Source: Mucilaginibacter sp. KACC 22773 (GTDB lineage: Bacteria; Bacteroidota; Bacteroidia; Sphingobacteriales; Sphingobacteriaceae). Taken from it: 64,000 nucleotides of DNA. Each line of letters starts with the position of its first letter. Position 1 is the first letter of the stretch. The DNA lies in assembly GCF_028736215.1 (NCBI RefSeq), contig NZ_CP117883.1:5270001-5334000 (forward strand), written 5' to 3'. A model generated the notes under the pieces. It saw only the letters and a program-made list of their open reading frames with translations. It did not search any database and was not told where the DNA came from. Positions 20,245-29,220 of the stretch are shown here, in pieces. A program made the translations under genes and the position numbers.

Positions 20245-23073
20245 TCAATCCGCTCCGGCGTCAGCCATTTTTTTGGTTGTCTTTTTTATTGCTTCTTTTA
20301 CCACTTTACCGGCGGGCGCTTCAAATGCCTTTGAAACAATGTAGGCCTGCTGCGCGGCATGCTGTTTGGCAAAACCGGTAGCAGTACTACTGCCCTCATT
20401 ACGTGATATCACATTCAGGTTTATTACCGTATCATTGTGGAATTTGCGGCAAATGTATGGCCACGCACCCATGTTTTCGGGCTCTTCCTGTACCCAGATA
20501 AACTCAGTAGCTTTTTCGTATTTGGCTTTTACCTTTAGTATTTGTGTAACCGGGGTTGGGTATAGTTGTTCTACACGTACAATGGCTACGTCTTTCCGTC
20601 TATCGGCTTGTTGTTTATCCAGCAAATCATAGTAAACTTTACCGGTACAAAGCAGTACACGTTTTACCTTTTTAGGATCGGCGTAAGTATCGTCAATCAG
20701 CTCGTGGAATTTACCGCTGGTAAAATCTTCTATCGGCGATACACATTTAGGGCTGCGCAATAAACTCTTAGGTGTAAATATAATAAGCGGCTTACGGAAA
20801 TCGCGGTGCATCTGCCTCCTTAATATATGGAAGAAGTTTGCAGGCGTAGTACAATTAGCCACCTGGATATTATCATCGGCACAAAGCTCCATAAAGCGCT
20901 CCACACGGGCCGATGAATGCTCGGGGCCCTGCCCTTCATAACCATGAGGCAACAACATTACCAAACCGTTGCCGCGCTGCCATTTTGTTTCGGCACTGGC
21001 AATATATTGGTCAACAATGATCTGTGCGCCGTTAAAGAAATCGCCAAACTGCGCTTCCCAAATGGTCAGTGCATTAGGGTTGGCCAATGCGTAACCATAC
21101 TCAAAACCAAGTACGCCATATTCAGATAACAAGGAGTTATAAATGCTCAGTTTTGCTTCAGTTTCGATAGTTGCCAATGGCGTATACTCATCCTCCGAAT
21201 CGGCAAGGGTTAATACCGCGTGGCGGTGCGAGAAAGTACCGCGCTTAACGTCTTCGCCGCTTAACCTTAAGGGGTAACCCTCTTTTAATAAGGTTCCGTA
21301 AGCTAAAAGTTCGCCCATGGCCCAGTCAAAAACCTTGGTCTGGTTCACCATAATTTTGCGGTCTTCAAACAGTTTTTCAATTTTTTTGAAAAACTCCATG
21401 TCGGCCGGCAGCGTGGTTAACTTATTACCTATAGCTAATAATTCTTCTTCGGGTACCGATGTATCAATTGCTTTTACAAACTCTTTATGGCTGGCCAGGT
21501 GTAAACCGCTCCAGGCGCCTTCAAACATGGCAATGGTATCGGTAAACCTATCTTCGGCTTTTGATTCATCCAGCTTTTGCTGCAATTCATCCTTGAATGC
21601 TTTCTCTACCCCTTTCAGGTAATTGGCATCAATACTGCCTTCATCAATCAGTTTTTGATTGTAAATTTTCAGCGGATTAGGATGCGCCTCGATAGCCTTA
21701 TATAATAACGGCTGGGTGAATTTTGGTTCATCAGCCTCGTTATGGCCATAGCGGCGGTAACACAGGATATCAATAAACACATCCTCGTTAAATACCTGCC
21801 TGTACTCCATGGCCAGGTTAACAACGTAGGCCAAAGCCTCCACATCATCACCATTTACGTGGAATACCGGGGATAGCACAGTTTTTGCCACATCGGTACA
21901 ATAAGTACTTGAACGGGCATCTTTATAGTTGGTGGTAAAACCTATCTGGTTATTGATAACCAGGTGAATGGTACCGCCGGTGCGGTAGCCATCCAGTTTT
22001 TCCATTTGTAAAACTTCGTAAACAATACCCTGGCCTGCAACAGATGCATCGCCATGGATTAATATCGGGGCGATTTTTGAATGATCGCCATTGTATTTAA
22101 AGTCGATTTTTGAACGGGTGATACCTTCCACAACCGGGTCAACCGCCTCTAAGTGCGATGGGTTGGGGCAAAGGCTCAGGTGCACTTTTTTTCCGTTTGA
22201 TGTGGTTACATCGGTTGAAAAACCTAAGTGGTATTTAACATCCCCACCAAAAGGCGATTCAGAATCAAAGTTTTTGCCTTCAAACTCCGAGAATACCTCT
22301 TTATAGGTTTTCTCCATAATATTGGTAAGCACATTTAAGCGACCGCGGTGAGCCATACCGATGATGAACTCCTCGATACCCAGATCGGCCCCTTTTTTAA
22401 TAACCGAATCCATGGATGGGATCAGCGCTTCGGCTCCTTCGAGCGAGAAGCGTTTTTGACCCAGGAATTTAGTCCCCAAAAAGTTTTCGAACGTAACGGC
22501 TTCGTTGAGCTTGTTCAGCATCGATTTTTTCTCGTCGACCGTGAAAGATGGCGTATTACGGTTTTTCTCCATCCTATCCTCAAACCATTTGATTTTGATA
22601 GGATTGCGGATGTACCTGTACTCGGCGCCAATGGCACGGCAGTAAGTATCTTCCAGTAACTGGCGGATATCTTTCAATTTAGCTGCGCCCAGGCCAACTT
22701 CAACACCAGAGTTAAAAACGGTATCCAGGTCGGCCTCGCTTAAACCAAATGTTTCTAACTCTTTACCCGGATAATAGTGGCGGCGCTCGCGAACCGGGTT
22801 GGTTTTAGCAAACAGGTGGCCGCGTGAACGGTATCCATCTATCATGTTAAGCACTTTGATCTCTTTTAAAAAGTGATCATAAGTTTTATCATCAACGCCA
22901 GGTGCAGCTGTTGAAGCTGCTGTGCCTGTTGCATTTGTATTTATGTTAAATTCAAACCCCTCGAAAAACTTTTGCCAGCCATAATCTACAGATTCGGGGT
23001 CTTGTTTGTATGCTTCGTATAAGGAATTGATGTAGTCTGCGTTGCCGCTATTGATATAATTTAGACGATCCAT
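20245..23073 (-). CDS. sucA: 2-oxoglutarate dehydrogenase E1 component
   Basis: 942 residues from the ATG at 23073 (MDRLNYINSGNADYINSLY). The ATG nine codons upstream (23100) sits at or before the predicted transcription start and is rejected. ThDP-dependent decarboxylase of the TCA cycle: an N-terminal E2-binding segment, the GMAHRGRLNVL signature near 255, the ThDP/Mg site GDASVAGQG...NNQIGFTT, and a C-terminal transketolase-like pyrimidine domain (LPHGYEGQGPEHSSARVERF). Length is normal for SucA. Operon partner sucB follows 170 bases downstream across a word-repeat dyad. Confidence 0.96.
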   Translation of the reverse strand: MDRLNYINSGNADYINSLYEAYKQDPESVDYGWQKFFEGFEFNINTNATGTAASTAAPGVDDKTYDHFLKEIKVLNMIDGYRSRGHLFAKTNPVRERRHYYPGKELETFGLSEADLDTVFNSGVEVGLGAAKLKDIRQLLEDTYCRAIGAEYRYIRNPIKIKWFEDRMEKNRNTPSFTVDEKKSMLNKLNEAVTFENFLGTKFLGQKRFSLEGAEALIPSMDSVIKKGADLGIEEFIIGMAHRGRLNVLTNIMEKTYKEVFSEFEGKNFDSESPFGGDVKYHLGFSTDVTTSNGKKVHLSLCPNPSHLEAVDPVVEGITRSKIDFKYNGDHSKIAPILIHGDASVAGQGIVYEVLQMEKLDGYRTGGTIHLVINNQIGFTTNYKDARSSTYCTDVAKTVLSPVFHVNGDDVEALAYVVNLAMEYRQVFNEDVFIDILCYRRYGHNEADEPKFTQPLLYKAIEAHPNPLKIYNQKLIDEGSIDANYLKGVEKAFKDELQQKLDESKAEDRFTDTIAMFEGAWSGLHLASHKEFVKAIDTSVPEEELLAIGNKLTTLPADMEFFKKIEKLFEDRKIMVNQTKVFDWAMGELLAYGTLLKEGYPLRLSGEDVKRGTFSHRHAVLTLADSEDEYTPLATIETEAKLSIYNSLLSEYGVLGFEYGYALANPNALTIWEAQFGDFFNGAQIIVDQYIASAETKWQRGNGLVMLLPHGYEGQGPEHSSARVERFMELCADDNIQVANCTTPANFFHILRRQMHRDFRKPLIIFTPKSLLRSPKCVSPIEDFTSGKFHELIDDTYADPKKVKRVLLCTGKVYYDLLDKQQADRRKDVAIVRVEQLYPTPVTQILKVKAKYEKATEFIWVQEEPENMGAWPYICRKFHNDTVINLNVISRNEGSSTATGFAKQHAAQQAYIVSKAFEAPAGKVVKEAIKKTTKKMADAGAD

Positions 23074-23097
23074 GTGAAAATGATCTTTAAAACAGTG

Positions 23098-23105
23098 CAA
23101 AAGTA
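23098..23105 (-). promoter_or_regulatory. sucA promoter, -7 element
   Basis: TACTTTTG on the minus strand matches TAnnTTTG. The -33 region is poor (no TTTG at 19 bases). Initiation would fall near 23092, 18-20 bases before the chosen ATG, which helps decide the start. Confidence 0.5.
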
Positions 23106-23406
23106 AGCATATACGGTAATATACTTCACAATTAATTACAAAGAAATTCAGTTAAAAATGATGCAGTTTTGATGGGAATGAATGGTTTGGAGGATAAAAT
23201 ACGGTTGGTTGTGATTGAAAAGAGTATAGTAAACGCAATCGAGAACAATACAGGCGGACTTGCACAGTTCGTGATTGCCACGCTGCGCTACCCTTGACAT
23301 GGTTGTTATGAGGCTCTAAAGCCAACACGTCATCCCCATTTTTTTCAGAATCATTCAGATGGATACCCGCAATGACGATTGCCTCAATTTTCAGGCATAA
23401 AAATCC
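23106..23406. other. Spacer with dispersed-repeat fragments
   Basis: No gene. 23262-23302 (cgtgattgccacgctgcgct) and 23328-23382 (cgtcatccccattt ... acccgcaatgacg) look like pieces of the common Bacteroidota CGTCATTGCG...GATTGCCACG palindromic repeats, now scrambled. Confidence 0.5.
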
Positions 23407-24702
23407 TCACACCCCTACTAAATCCCCCGCCTCATCTACAGGTGATGACTCCCAGGTAGTCACAAAATCGCTTTTGGTGTCCAGTTCTTTTTGCGGGATT
23501 GCTGCTATGGTGTATTTGCTTACTTTGGCATCATTTATCCCGGCAATAAAGGCCCAGTTGCCCCAGTTACTTGCGGGCGAGTAGTCTATCAGCTTTTCTT
23601 CAAAATAGGCGGCGCCTTTAATCCAATCGGCTTTTAAGTCGTTCACCAGGTAGGTGGCTACTATCTGGCGGCATTGGTTACAAATGTAACCTGTGGCATT
23701 TAATTCATGCATACAGGCGTCAATGAACGGGACGCCGGTTTTTCCTGCCGCCCATTTATCAAAGCTTTCGTTATTTACGGCAACCGCTTCTTCAGTACCC
23801 TTTGCCTGGATGAATTTCTGTCCGTGTTTTTTAAACATAAACCTGAAATAGTCGCGCCATAACAGCTCCAGTTTCAGCATGCTGCTTTGGGCATCGTTAT
23901 GCTTAAATATTTCCCAGTAAACCTGCCTTGGCGAAATACAGCCTACAGCCAACCAAGGCGATAATTTTGAGGTATTGGTAATGATGCCTGCTTTACTTTT
24001 GGCTTTAACAGCAAGGTCGGATTTTGAAAAATATTTATGCAGCTGTATCAGTGCGGCCGTTTCGCCACCCTGAAAATAATTGGTAGCACGCACATCGTCA
24101 ACAGGTTGGTGTAAGCCCAACTGCTGCAGGGTTGGCAGCTCGCCCGCTTCGGCGATATCTGGGGTATAAATATGTTCGGGTGTGGGCACACATGGCCGTA
24201 CGTTGCTGTCGCGCTCAACTTTCTTTTTAAATACGGCAAAACTATCCGGGATATCTTTTATCGGGAAGGGCAAATCTTCCTTGTGGTACATGGTATGCCC
24301 TATAAAATGCTTAAGGTTAAGCCGCATTTTCCATAGAGCAGCTTCCACCTCTTCCGATTTTGCAGTTTCTTCGTAGGCTACCTCCCGGTGATGATATACT
24401 TCATTTACCTGGTATTGGCCTGCAAGCTGGGGTATAATTTCGGCGGGGTTACCTATGCGGATAATCAGTTCGGCGCCGTAGCCTTGCAGGTTTTTACGTA
24501 AATCGGCTACAGCCTCCAATAAAAACCGGGCCCTGAAACTTCCTGTTTTGCTGGCGCCAGATGCTGTTTGCTGAAAATAGTAAGGATCAAAACAATATAC
24601 CGGCAGAACTTTATCAGCCTTGCGCACGGCTTCTAACAAAATTTCGTTATCATGTATCCGCAAGTCATTTCTAAACCAAACCAATATCGTTCTATCGCTC
24701 AT
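23407..24702 (-). CDS. DASH-family cryptochrome/photolyase
   Basis: 431 residues from the ATG at 24702 (MSDRTILVWFRNDLRIHDN). The N-terminal photolyase alpha/beta domain is followed by the FAD-binding domain with SKLSPWLAVGCISPRQVY, LLWRDYFRFM, TGYICNQCRQIVATYLVNDL and LIDYSPASNWGNW. The last two are characteristic of DASH proteins, which repair cyclobutane dimers mainly in single-stranded DNA or act in light signalling. The frame stays open a further 40 codons upstream; that part is a DUF2256 remnant (separate entry), so an N-terminally fused longer protein is possible but unlikely. Confidence 0.9.
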   Translation of the reverse strand: MSDRTILVWFRNDLRIHDNEILLEAVRKADKVLPVYCFDPYYFQQTASGASKTGSFRARFLLEAVADLRKNLQGYGAELIIRIGNPAEIIPQLAGQYQVNEVYHHREVAYEETAKSEEVEAALWKMRLNLKHFIGHTMYHKEDLPFPIKDIPDSFAVFKKKVERDSNVRPCVPTPEHIYTPDIAEAGELPTLQQLGLHQPVDDVRATNYFQGGETAALIQLHKYFSKSDLAVKAKSKAGIITNTSKLSPWLAVGCISPRQVYWEIFKHNDAQSSMLKLELLWRDYFRFMFKKHGQKFIQAKGTEEAVAVNNESFDKWAAGKTGVPFIDACMHELNATGYICNQCRQIVATYLVNDLKADWIKGAAYFEEKLIDYSPASNWGNWAFIAGINDAKVSKYTIAAIPQKELDTKSDFVTTWESSPVDEAGDLVGV

Positions 24703-24753
24703 AGTTAAACAGGGAGTTAACTGTATTAATGCAGACCACAAATTTGCAATTAA

Positions 24754-24860
24754 TTTATGTTTCCTGCACCGTTCGCTGCAATATTTGACATCTTCCCAAC
24801 ATTTTCCTCCATTTTTTACCATTTAAACAGCTTTTGGGAAATGGGGTAATTTTTGTGACG
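24754..24860 (-). pseudogene. Decayed DUF2256 zinc-ribbon gene upstream of the cryptochrome
   Basis: On the minus strand the frame entering the cryptochrome gene reads KCWEDVKYCSERCRKHK, which is the C-terminal signature of DUF2256, a short Cys-rich protein commonly encoded beside DASH cryptochromes. The matching upstream part is split over frames: FKW in one, KKWRK in another (canonical F-x-W-R-K-K-W-x-K), and the first CPxC pair seems deleted. No stop separates the remnant from the cryptochrome frame. I read it as a gene broken by small indels. Confidence 0.65.
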
Positions 24861-24955
24861 CAACTTTCTTTGCGCGAATAATGGCTAAAGATAGACTATC
24901 TGTGTCAAAAAAACACATTGATCATTATCAAATGCCAAAAAAGCTGAATAAAAAC

Positions 24956-25762
24956 TTACTTATCCGTCTTGATTTTAGCCCTGATGATTGAATCTTTTTG
25001 CGCGTTTGTAAGCTTATAATTAAACCCGAAAAGCGCCCCTTCAAAATCACCATAAGATGGATTAGGGATGATGATGTACCTGCTGCCAAATTCTTTTTCC
25101 AGTTTTTGGGTGGTTGCTACGCGGTTTTCTTCTGATGGGTGGTTATCATACAGCATATCAAAATCGGGCAGGTTATCACCGCAAAGCAGCAGGATGTTGT
25201 GGGTTTTCAGCACGTTTAACCTCCGGGCTTCTTTGCTTGATGTACCCGTTTTTAATTGCAGGTGTGCATCGTCGGCATTTGGCAAGCCATATAACTGCAG
25301 ATTTTTAAGAGTAGTTGCCCGCTCATTTTCGTTACGGTTGGTGATGTAAAAAATAGCGACGCCTTTTGAGGCTGCATATTTAAAAAACGCGGGGGCTCCG
25401 GGTACCGTATCGGCCACAGCCTTGTCGGTCCACTCCTTCCAGGTTGCATCGGTATAGTCTTTGTTTTGGAGGGCACGGGCTGCATCATAGGGGCTGTTAT
25501 CCAATAGGGTTTCGTCAATATCGGTAACAATGGCCAGTGGCTTGCTGCCGGAATTTTTTATACCTTCATCAACCCGAAGCCTGGCAATATTATAGGCCTG
25601 GAAACACAAAGCCTTGTACTCTGCCACCCTTTGCTGCCATATGGAGCCCCATACTTTGCCATTATTAGTGATAGAAAAGGCACTGCCGGTAGCAGTTTTT
25701 TTTTTGGTTGCGCAGGCTGTGAACAGCAGCAGCAGTATTGAAAGTGTGTAACTTTTTTTCAT
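24956..25762 (-). CDS. Acid phosphatase / 5'-nucleotidase lipoprotein, e(P4) family
   Basis: 268 residues. Lipoprotein signal with lipobox LFTAC (C17). HAD-superfamily class C acid phosphatase: motif I IVTDIDETLLDN (nucleophile Asp and +2 Asp), motif II YITNRNE, and motif IV LLLCGDNLPDFD. The family, like Haemophilus outer-membrane lipoprotein e(P4), removes phosphate from nucleotides such as NMN or 5'-NMPs outside the cytoplasm so that the nucleoside can be taken up. Length matches. It stands alone between the cryptochrome and msrA. Confidence 0.88.
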   Translation of the reverse strand: MKKSYTLSILLLLFTACATKKKTATGSAFSITNNGKVWGSIWQQRVAEYKALCFQAYNIARLRVDEGIKNSGSKPLAIVTDIDETLLDNSPYDAARALQNKDYTDATWKEWTDKAVADTVPGAPAFFKYAASKGVAIFYITNRNENERATTLKNLQLYGLPNADDAHLQLKTGTSSKEARRLNVLKTHNILLLCGDNLPDFDMLYDNHPSEENRVATTQKLEKEFGSRYIIIPNPSYGDFEGALFGFNYKLTNAQKDSIIRAKIKTDK

Positions 25763-25793
25763 GTATGGCGATGGCAGAATTGACTTTGTATTT

Positions 25794-25885
25794 TGTCATC
25801 CTGAGGAACGAAGGATCTATTCGCAGGCTGTGCAGAGCGATCAAGCACGGCGAATAATAGATGCTTCACTCTGTTCAGCATGACA
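25794..25885. repeat. Dispersed palindromic element, TGTCATCCTGAG family (copy 1)
   Basis: Ends TGTCATCCTGAGGAACGAAG and TTCACTCTGTTCAGCATGACA are imperfect inverted repeats; inside, GATCTATTCGC and GCGAATAATAGATG pair as well. It lies between the e(P4)-like gene and msrA. Related copies: 47692, 48521, 48640, 58124. Confidence 0.85.
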
Positions 25886-25899
25886 AAAAATCTATTAAT

Positions 25900-26451
25900 T
25901 TACAACAGTTCCGGCTTAATTTTATCCGTAAACTCTTTGGCAAATTTATTTAGTTTCGGCTGGATAACAAACGCGCAATACGACTGGCCCGGATTATCGT
26001 TAAAATAATTTTGATGATAATCTTCGGCCTTATAAAACTGGCCGGCCGGTATTACCTCGGTTACTATCGGGCTGTCAAAAACCTTTTCATTGGTTAGGGT
26101 ATTAATCATGGCAATGGCCGCGTCTTTTTGCTCAGCGGTTGTATAAAATATGGCCGATCGGTATTGCGTACCCACATCATTGCCCTGGCGGTTAAGTGTT
26201 GTTGGATTATGGGTTTTAAAAAAAACAAGCAACAGTTCATCCAGCGATAATATATCGGCATCGTACTCCAGCTCAATTACCTCGGCATGGCCCGTGGTGC
26301 CGGTGCAAACTTGTTTATAGGTTGGGTTATCAACATGGCCGCCCATGTAGCCCGACGTTACCGAAATTACTCCCTTAAGCGATTGAAAAATGGCCTCGGT
26401 GCACCAAAAGCACCCATTGCCGAAAGTTATTTTTTGAATATTTGAAGGCAT
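25900..26451 (-). CDS. msrA: Peptide-methionine (S)-S-oxide reductase
   Basis: 183 residues from the ATG at 26451 (MPSNIQKITFGNGCFWC); the 17-codon upstream extension has no typical features. Catalytic motif GCFWCTEA (Cys 14) and the conserved segments GYMGGHVDNPTYKQVC, TGHAEVIELEYD and NRQGNDVGTQYRSAIFY identify MsrA, which reduces methionine-S-sulfoxide in proteins using thioredoxin. No MsrB domain is fused and the C-terminal resolving-Cys region is short. No signal peptide, so cytoplasmic. Confidence 0.95.
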   Translation of the reverse strand: MPSNIQKITFGNGCFWCTEAIFQSLKGVISVTSGYMGGHVDNPTYKQVCTGTTGHAEVIELEYDADILSLDELLLVFFKTHNPTTLNRQGNDVGTQYRSAIFYTTAEQKDAAIAMINTLTNEKVFDSPIVTEVIPAGQFYKAEDYHQNYFNDNPGQSYCAFVIQPKLNKFAKEFTDKIKPELL

Positions 26452-26512
26452 TTTATTGTTTTGTTTAATTGATAAACAGCTCCATAATATGTGTTGTTTC
26501 AATCATAAATTG

Positions 26513-26600
26513 CCACATAGTCTTGAGTCGAAAGTCTTAAGTTCTAAGCCGGAAATAGACAAATTTCGACTTAAGACTTCCAACTGAAGACCACTAACTT
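26513..26600. repeat. Word-repeat dyad (agtcttaag words)
   Basis: agtcttgagtcgaaagtcttaagttct on the left and cgacttaagacttccaactgaagacc on the right are complementary word sets, in the divergent msrA/GT87 spacer. Confidence 0.65.
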
Positions 26601-26778
26601 AATACCGGAGCCGTTACGTAGTGTAAAAATACTCATTTGCGAGCCTTTTTGTTTCATTACTGTGTAAGGATTTTGTGGGGAGGGGAAGCGCTTAATGTTA
26701 ATGCGGATAATCATCAACTCATTAAAACCCACGTAACATTCTTGATAGATTACTATATTTGAGCCCTGCTTTATCCCC

Positions 26779-27951
26779 ATGATTCAAAAACTATCCAAAC
26801 TCATTTATTATAAACCCTTTGTATATTCTGCGTGGTTTGGTTTGAGTTTCCTCATTGTGCTGAAAGAGATCCTGAATCACCAGGGTTTTAACAACTACAC
26901 CATTTTTAAATATAATTTTTTACATACGCTGCACCAGCAAAACCTGTATGCCGCTTATCCCGAACATTATTACGACCTGAATCATTACGGGCCTATATTT
27001 TCAATCATATTTGCGCCCTTTACATTTTTTCCAGATTACGTGGGCATTATGCTTTGGGTAATGTTCAATGCTTTTGTGTTGTTTAAAGCCATCCAGTTGC
27101 TGCCGCTGAAGGAGAATCAATATCTGATCGTTTTACTTATTTGCGCCCATGAATTAATGACGGCATCGGCCCACGTGCAAAGTAACCCACTGGTGGCGGG
27201 GCTTATTATTTTAAGTTTCAACTTCATCAACAAAAAACAGGATTTTTGGGCAGCGCTGATGATTGCACTGGGCACATTCATCAAATTATACGGTATTGTA
27301 GGGCTGGCGTTCTTCTTTTTTTCCGATAACAAACTCAAGTTTATCGCCAGCTTTATTTTTTGGTCGGTAGTAATGTTTGTATTGCCGATGCTCATCTCGT
27401 CGCCGGCGTTTATTGTGCAAACCTACCGCGACTGGTATGTAGATTTGAAAGGTAAAAACTTACAAAATGAAGGTTCTATTATGCAGGATATTTGTGTAAT
27501 GGGCTTTTTTCGCAAGGTATTAAATTATCCGGGGCTTAAAAACACGGTGGTAATTATCCCGGCAATGACGCTCTTCGCCCTTTCGTACCTGCGGATAAAC
27601 TGTTTTAAATCGACACCTTACCGGTTACTTATCCTGGCATCGGCATTAATTTTCGCGGTGATTTTCAGCAGTGGGTCCGAGTCGCCTACTTATATTATCG
27701 CGTTTGCAGGTGTAGGCATCTGGTTTATGAATTTAAACAGGCCCGTAACCGGTTTCGAAATATTTTTACTGGTACTGGCCATCATTTTAACCACCCTATC
27801 GCCATCCGATCTTTTCCCCAGATCTATCCGCGAAACGTACGTATTGCCTTACAAATTAAAGTCGCTGCCCTGCTTTTTAATCTGGCTGAAGATAGTGTAC
27901 GAAACCCTAAGCAGGAACTTCGTGAAGCCAGAAACCAAAGCTGCTTTATAA
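26779..27951 (+). CDS. GT87-like polyprenyl-phosphate-sugar glycosyltransferase (DUF2029)
   Basis: 390 residues with about ten hydrophobic segments. The first periplasmic loop reads NLYAAYPEHYYDLNHYGPIF, a layout of the GT-C glycosyltransferases of family 87, where acidic/aromatic residues after the first helix bind the lipid-linked donor; FAPFTFFPDYVG follows. These enzymes take a sugar from a polyprenyl-phosphate carrier and add it to a lipid or glycan on the outer face of the inner membrane. The GT2 and deacetylase genes 300 bases downstream could supply its donor. Substrate unknown. Confidence 0.75.
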   Translation: MIQKLSKLIYYKPFVYSAWFGLSFLIVLKEILNHQGFNNYTIFKYNFLHTLHQQNLYAAYPEHYYDLNHYGPIFSIIFAPFTFFPDYVGIMLWVMFNAFVLFKAIQLLPLKENQYLIVLLICAHELMTASAHVQSNPLVAGLIILSFNFINKKQDFWAALMIALGTFIKLYGIVGLAFFFFSDNKLKFIASFIFWSVVMFVLPMLISSPAFIVQTYRDWYVDLKGKNLQNEGSIMQDICVMGFFRKVLNYPGLKNTVVIIPAMTLFALSYLRINCFKSTPYRLLILASALIFAVIFSSGSESPTYIIAFAGVGIWFMNLNRPVTGFEIFLLVLAIILTTLSPSDLFPRSIRETYVLPYKLKSLPCFLIWLKIVYETLSRNFVKPETKAAL

Positions 27952-28251
27952 TTTAAATGCCTGTTTTTTTGCACCTTTTCCTCTATCCCTCAATACTTCA
28001 GAATTTCTTCAGATTAAAGTGTTAAAATGCGCTTTGTAATTAAAATAATACATAAATTATTATTTTTGTAAAGAGAAAGTTACATTTATACAAAAAACTA
28101 CGTATTGAGGAAAGCATGGCGTTAGTGTACTGGAATCCTAACAGTAAAACAAACGCAATTGCTATTGATTTATGTGTTTTTTTTAATGACCAATAAAAAT
28201 ATTCATACGGTATAAGCTGACCTGCAGCAACCTTAAAACCTACTGAGCAAT
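27952..28251 (+). other. Spacer with candidate promoter for the GT2/deacetylase pair
   Basis: TATTTTTG at 28061-28068 matches the -7 element, but the nearest TTTG (28033-28036) is 24 bases upstream rather than 19. It would give a 5' leader of about 175 bases. I see no gene and no recognised riboswitch. Confidence 0.4.
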
Positions 28252-29220
28252 ATGATTTCCGATTTAAAGATGAAACTCTCGGTCATTATCCCCTGCCATA
28301 ATGAGCAGAATAATGTGGGGTTTCTGATCCAGGCGCTTACCAAAACCCTAAACGAAACCGAATATAATTTCGAGTTGATTTTTGTTGATGACGGCAGCAG
28401 CGACAACACCGTTAACGAAATAAAATTCAATGCCGAGATATATCCAAACGTATTTTTCATTGAACTTTCCAGGAACTTTGGGAAAGACAATGCCCTTAAG
28501 GCCGGCATTGGCGTAGCTACAGGCGACGCCGTTATAACCATGGATGCAGATATGCAGCACCCGCCCAGCCTGATAATAAAAATGCTGCAGTTTTGGGAAG
28601 AAGGCTATGATATTGTTTATACCTACCGCGAAAACGCAAATCCGCATGCAAAATTTTATCAGAAAGCTACTTCAAAACTTTTTTACAAGGGCATAAACAT
28701 GCTATCGGACATTAAGCTGGAAGATGGCACTGCCGACTTTAGGCTGATGGACGAAAAGGTTGTGAGGCAATTAAAACAAATTGATGAACATGAGTTGTTT
28801 TTAAGGGGCATCATAAAATGGGCCGGTTTTAAACAATACGGCATACCGTACACCCCCTCAAAAAGGCATACCGGCGAAGTAAGCTATTCATTTATAAAAC
28901 TGGTGAAGCTGGCAGTGGGCAGCATTATGGCATTTAGCGCAAGGCCATTATATATCATGACCGGCGTGGGCCTAACAGTTTCCCTGATGGCTGTTTTTTA
29001 CATCCCTTATGTTTTAGTTAGCTTTGCCGAGGGTTACGCTGTTAACGGATGGGCATCTATTATAGCTACTATAGCATTTTTTGGGGGTCTGCAGTTGATG
29101 GTGTTAAGCATTATTGGCGTATATGTGGGCAAAATATTTATGCAGTCAAAAGCACGTCCAAATTATCTCATCAGGTCTACCAACCTTGTAAATGTAAAGA
29201 ATGATCTTATTAGGGTTTGA
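28252..29220 (+). CDS. GT2 family polyprenyl-phosphate glycosyltransferase (ArnC/GtrB/DPM1-like)
   Basis: 322 residues. GT-A domain: KLSVIIPCHNEQNNV, VDDGSSDNT, and the metal-binding DADMQHPP (the D-x-D-x-QHPP form typical of polyprenyl-phosphate sugar synthases). Two C-terminal membrane hairpin helices follow (about 230-260 and 268-300). Such enzymes put a sugar from an NDP donor on undecaprenyl phosphate at the inner face of the membrane. ATG 28252 is used; an internal ATG (28270, MKLSVII) is possible. It overlaps the deacetylase gene by 20 bases, so the products probably act in sequence. Confidence 0.88.
   Translation: MISDLKMKLSVIIPCHNEQNNVGFLIQALTKTLNETEYNFELIFVDDGSSDNTVNEIKFNAEIYPNVFFIELSRNFGKDNALKAGIGVATGDAVITMDADMQHPPSLIIKMLQFWEEGYDIVYTYRENANPHAKFYQKATSKLFYKGINMLSDIKLEDGTADFRLMDEKVVRQLKQIDEHELFLRGIIKWAGFKQYGIPYTPSKRHTGEVSYSFIKLVKLAVGSIMAFSARPLYIMTGVGLTVSLMAVFYIPYVLVSFAEGYAVNGWASIIATIAFFGGLQLMVLSIIGVYVGKIFMQSKARPNYLIRSTNLVNVKNDLIRV

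Noticed and set aside
26571-26780. 69-codon minus-strand frame in the msrA/GT87 spacer
   Set aside because: Overlaps a word-repeat dyad, shows no motif and has no convincing start.
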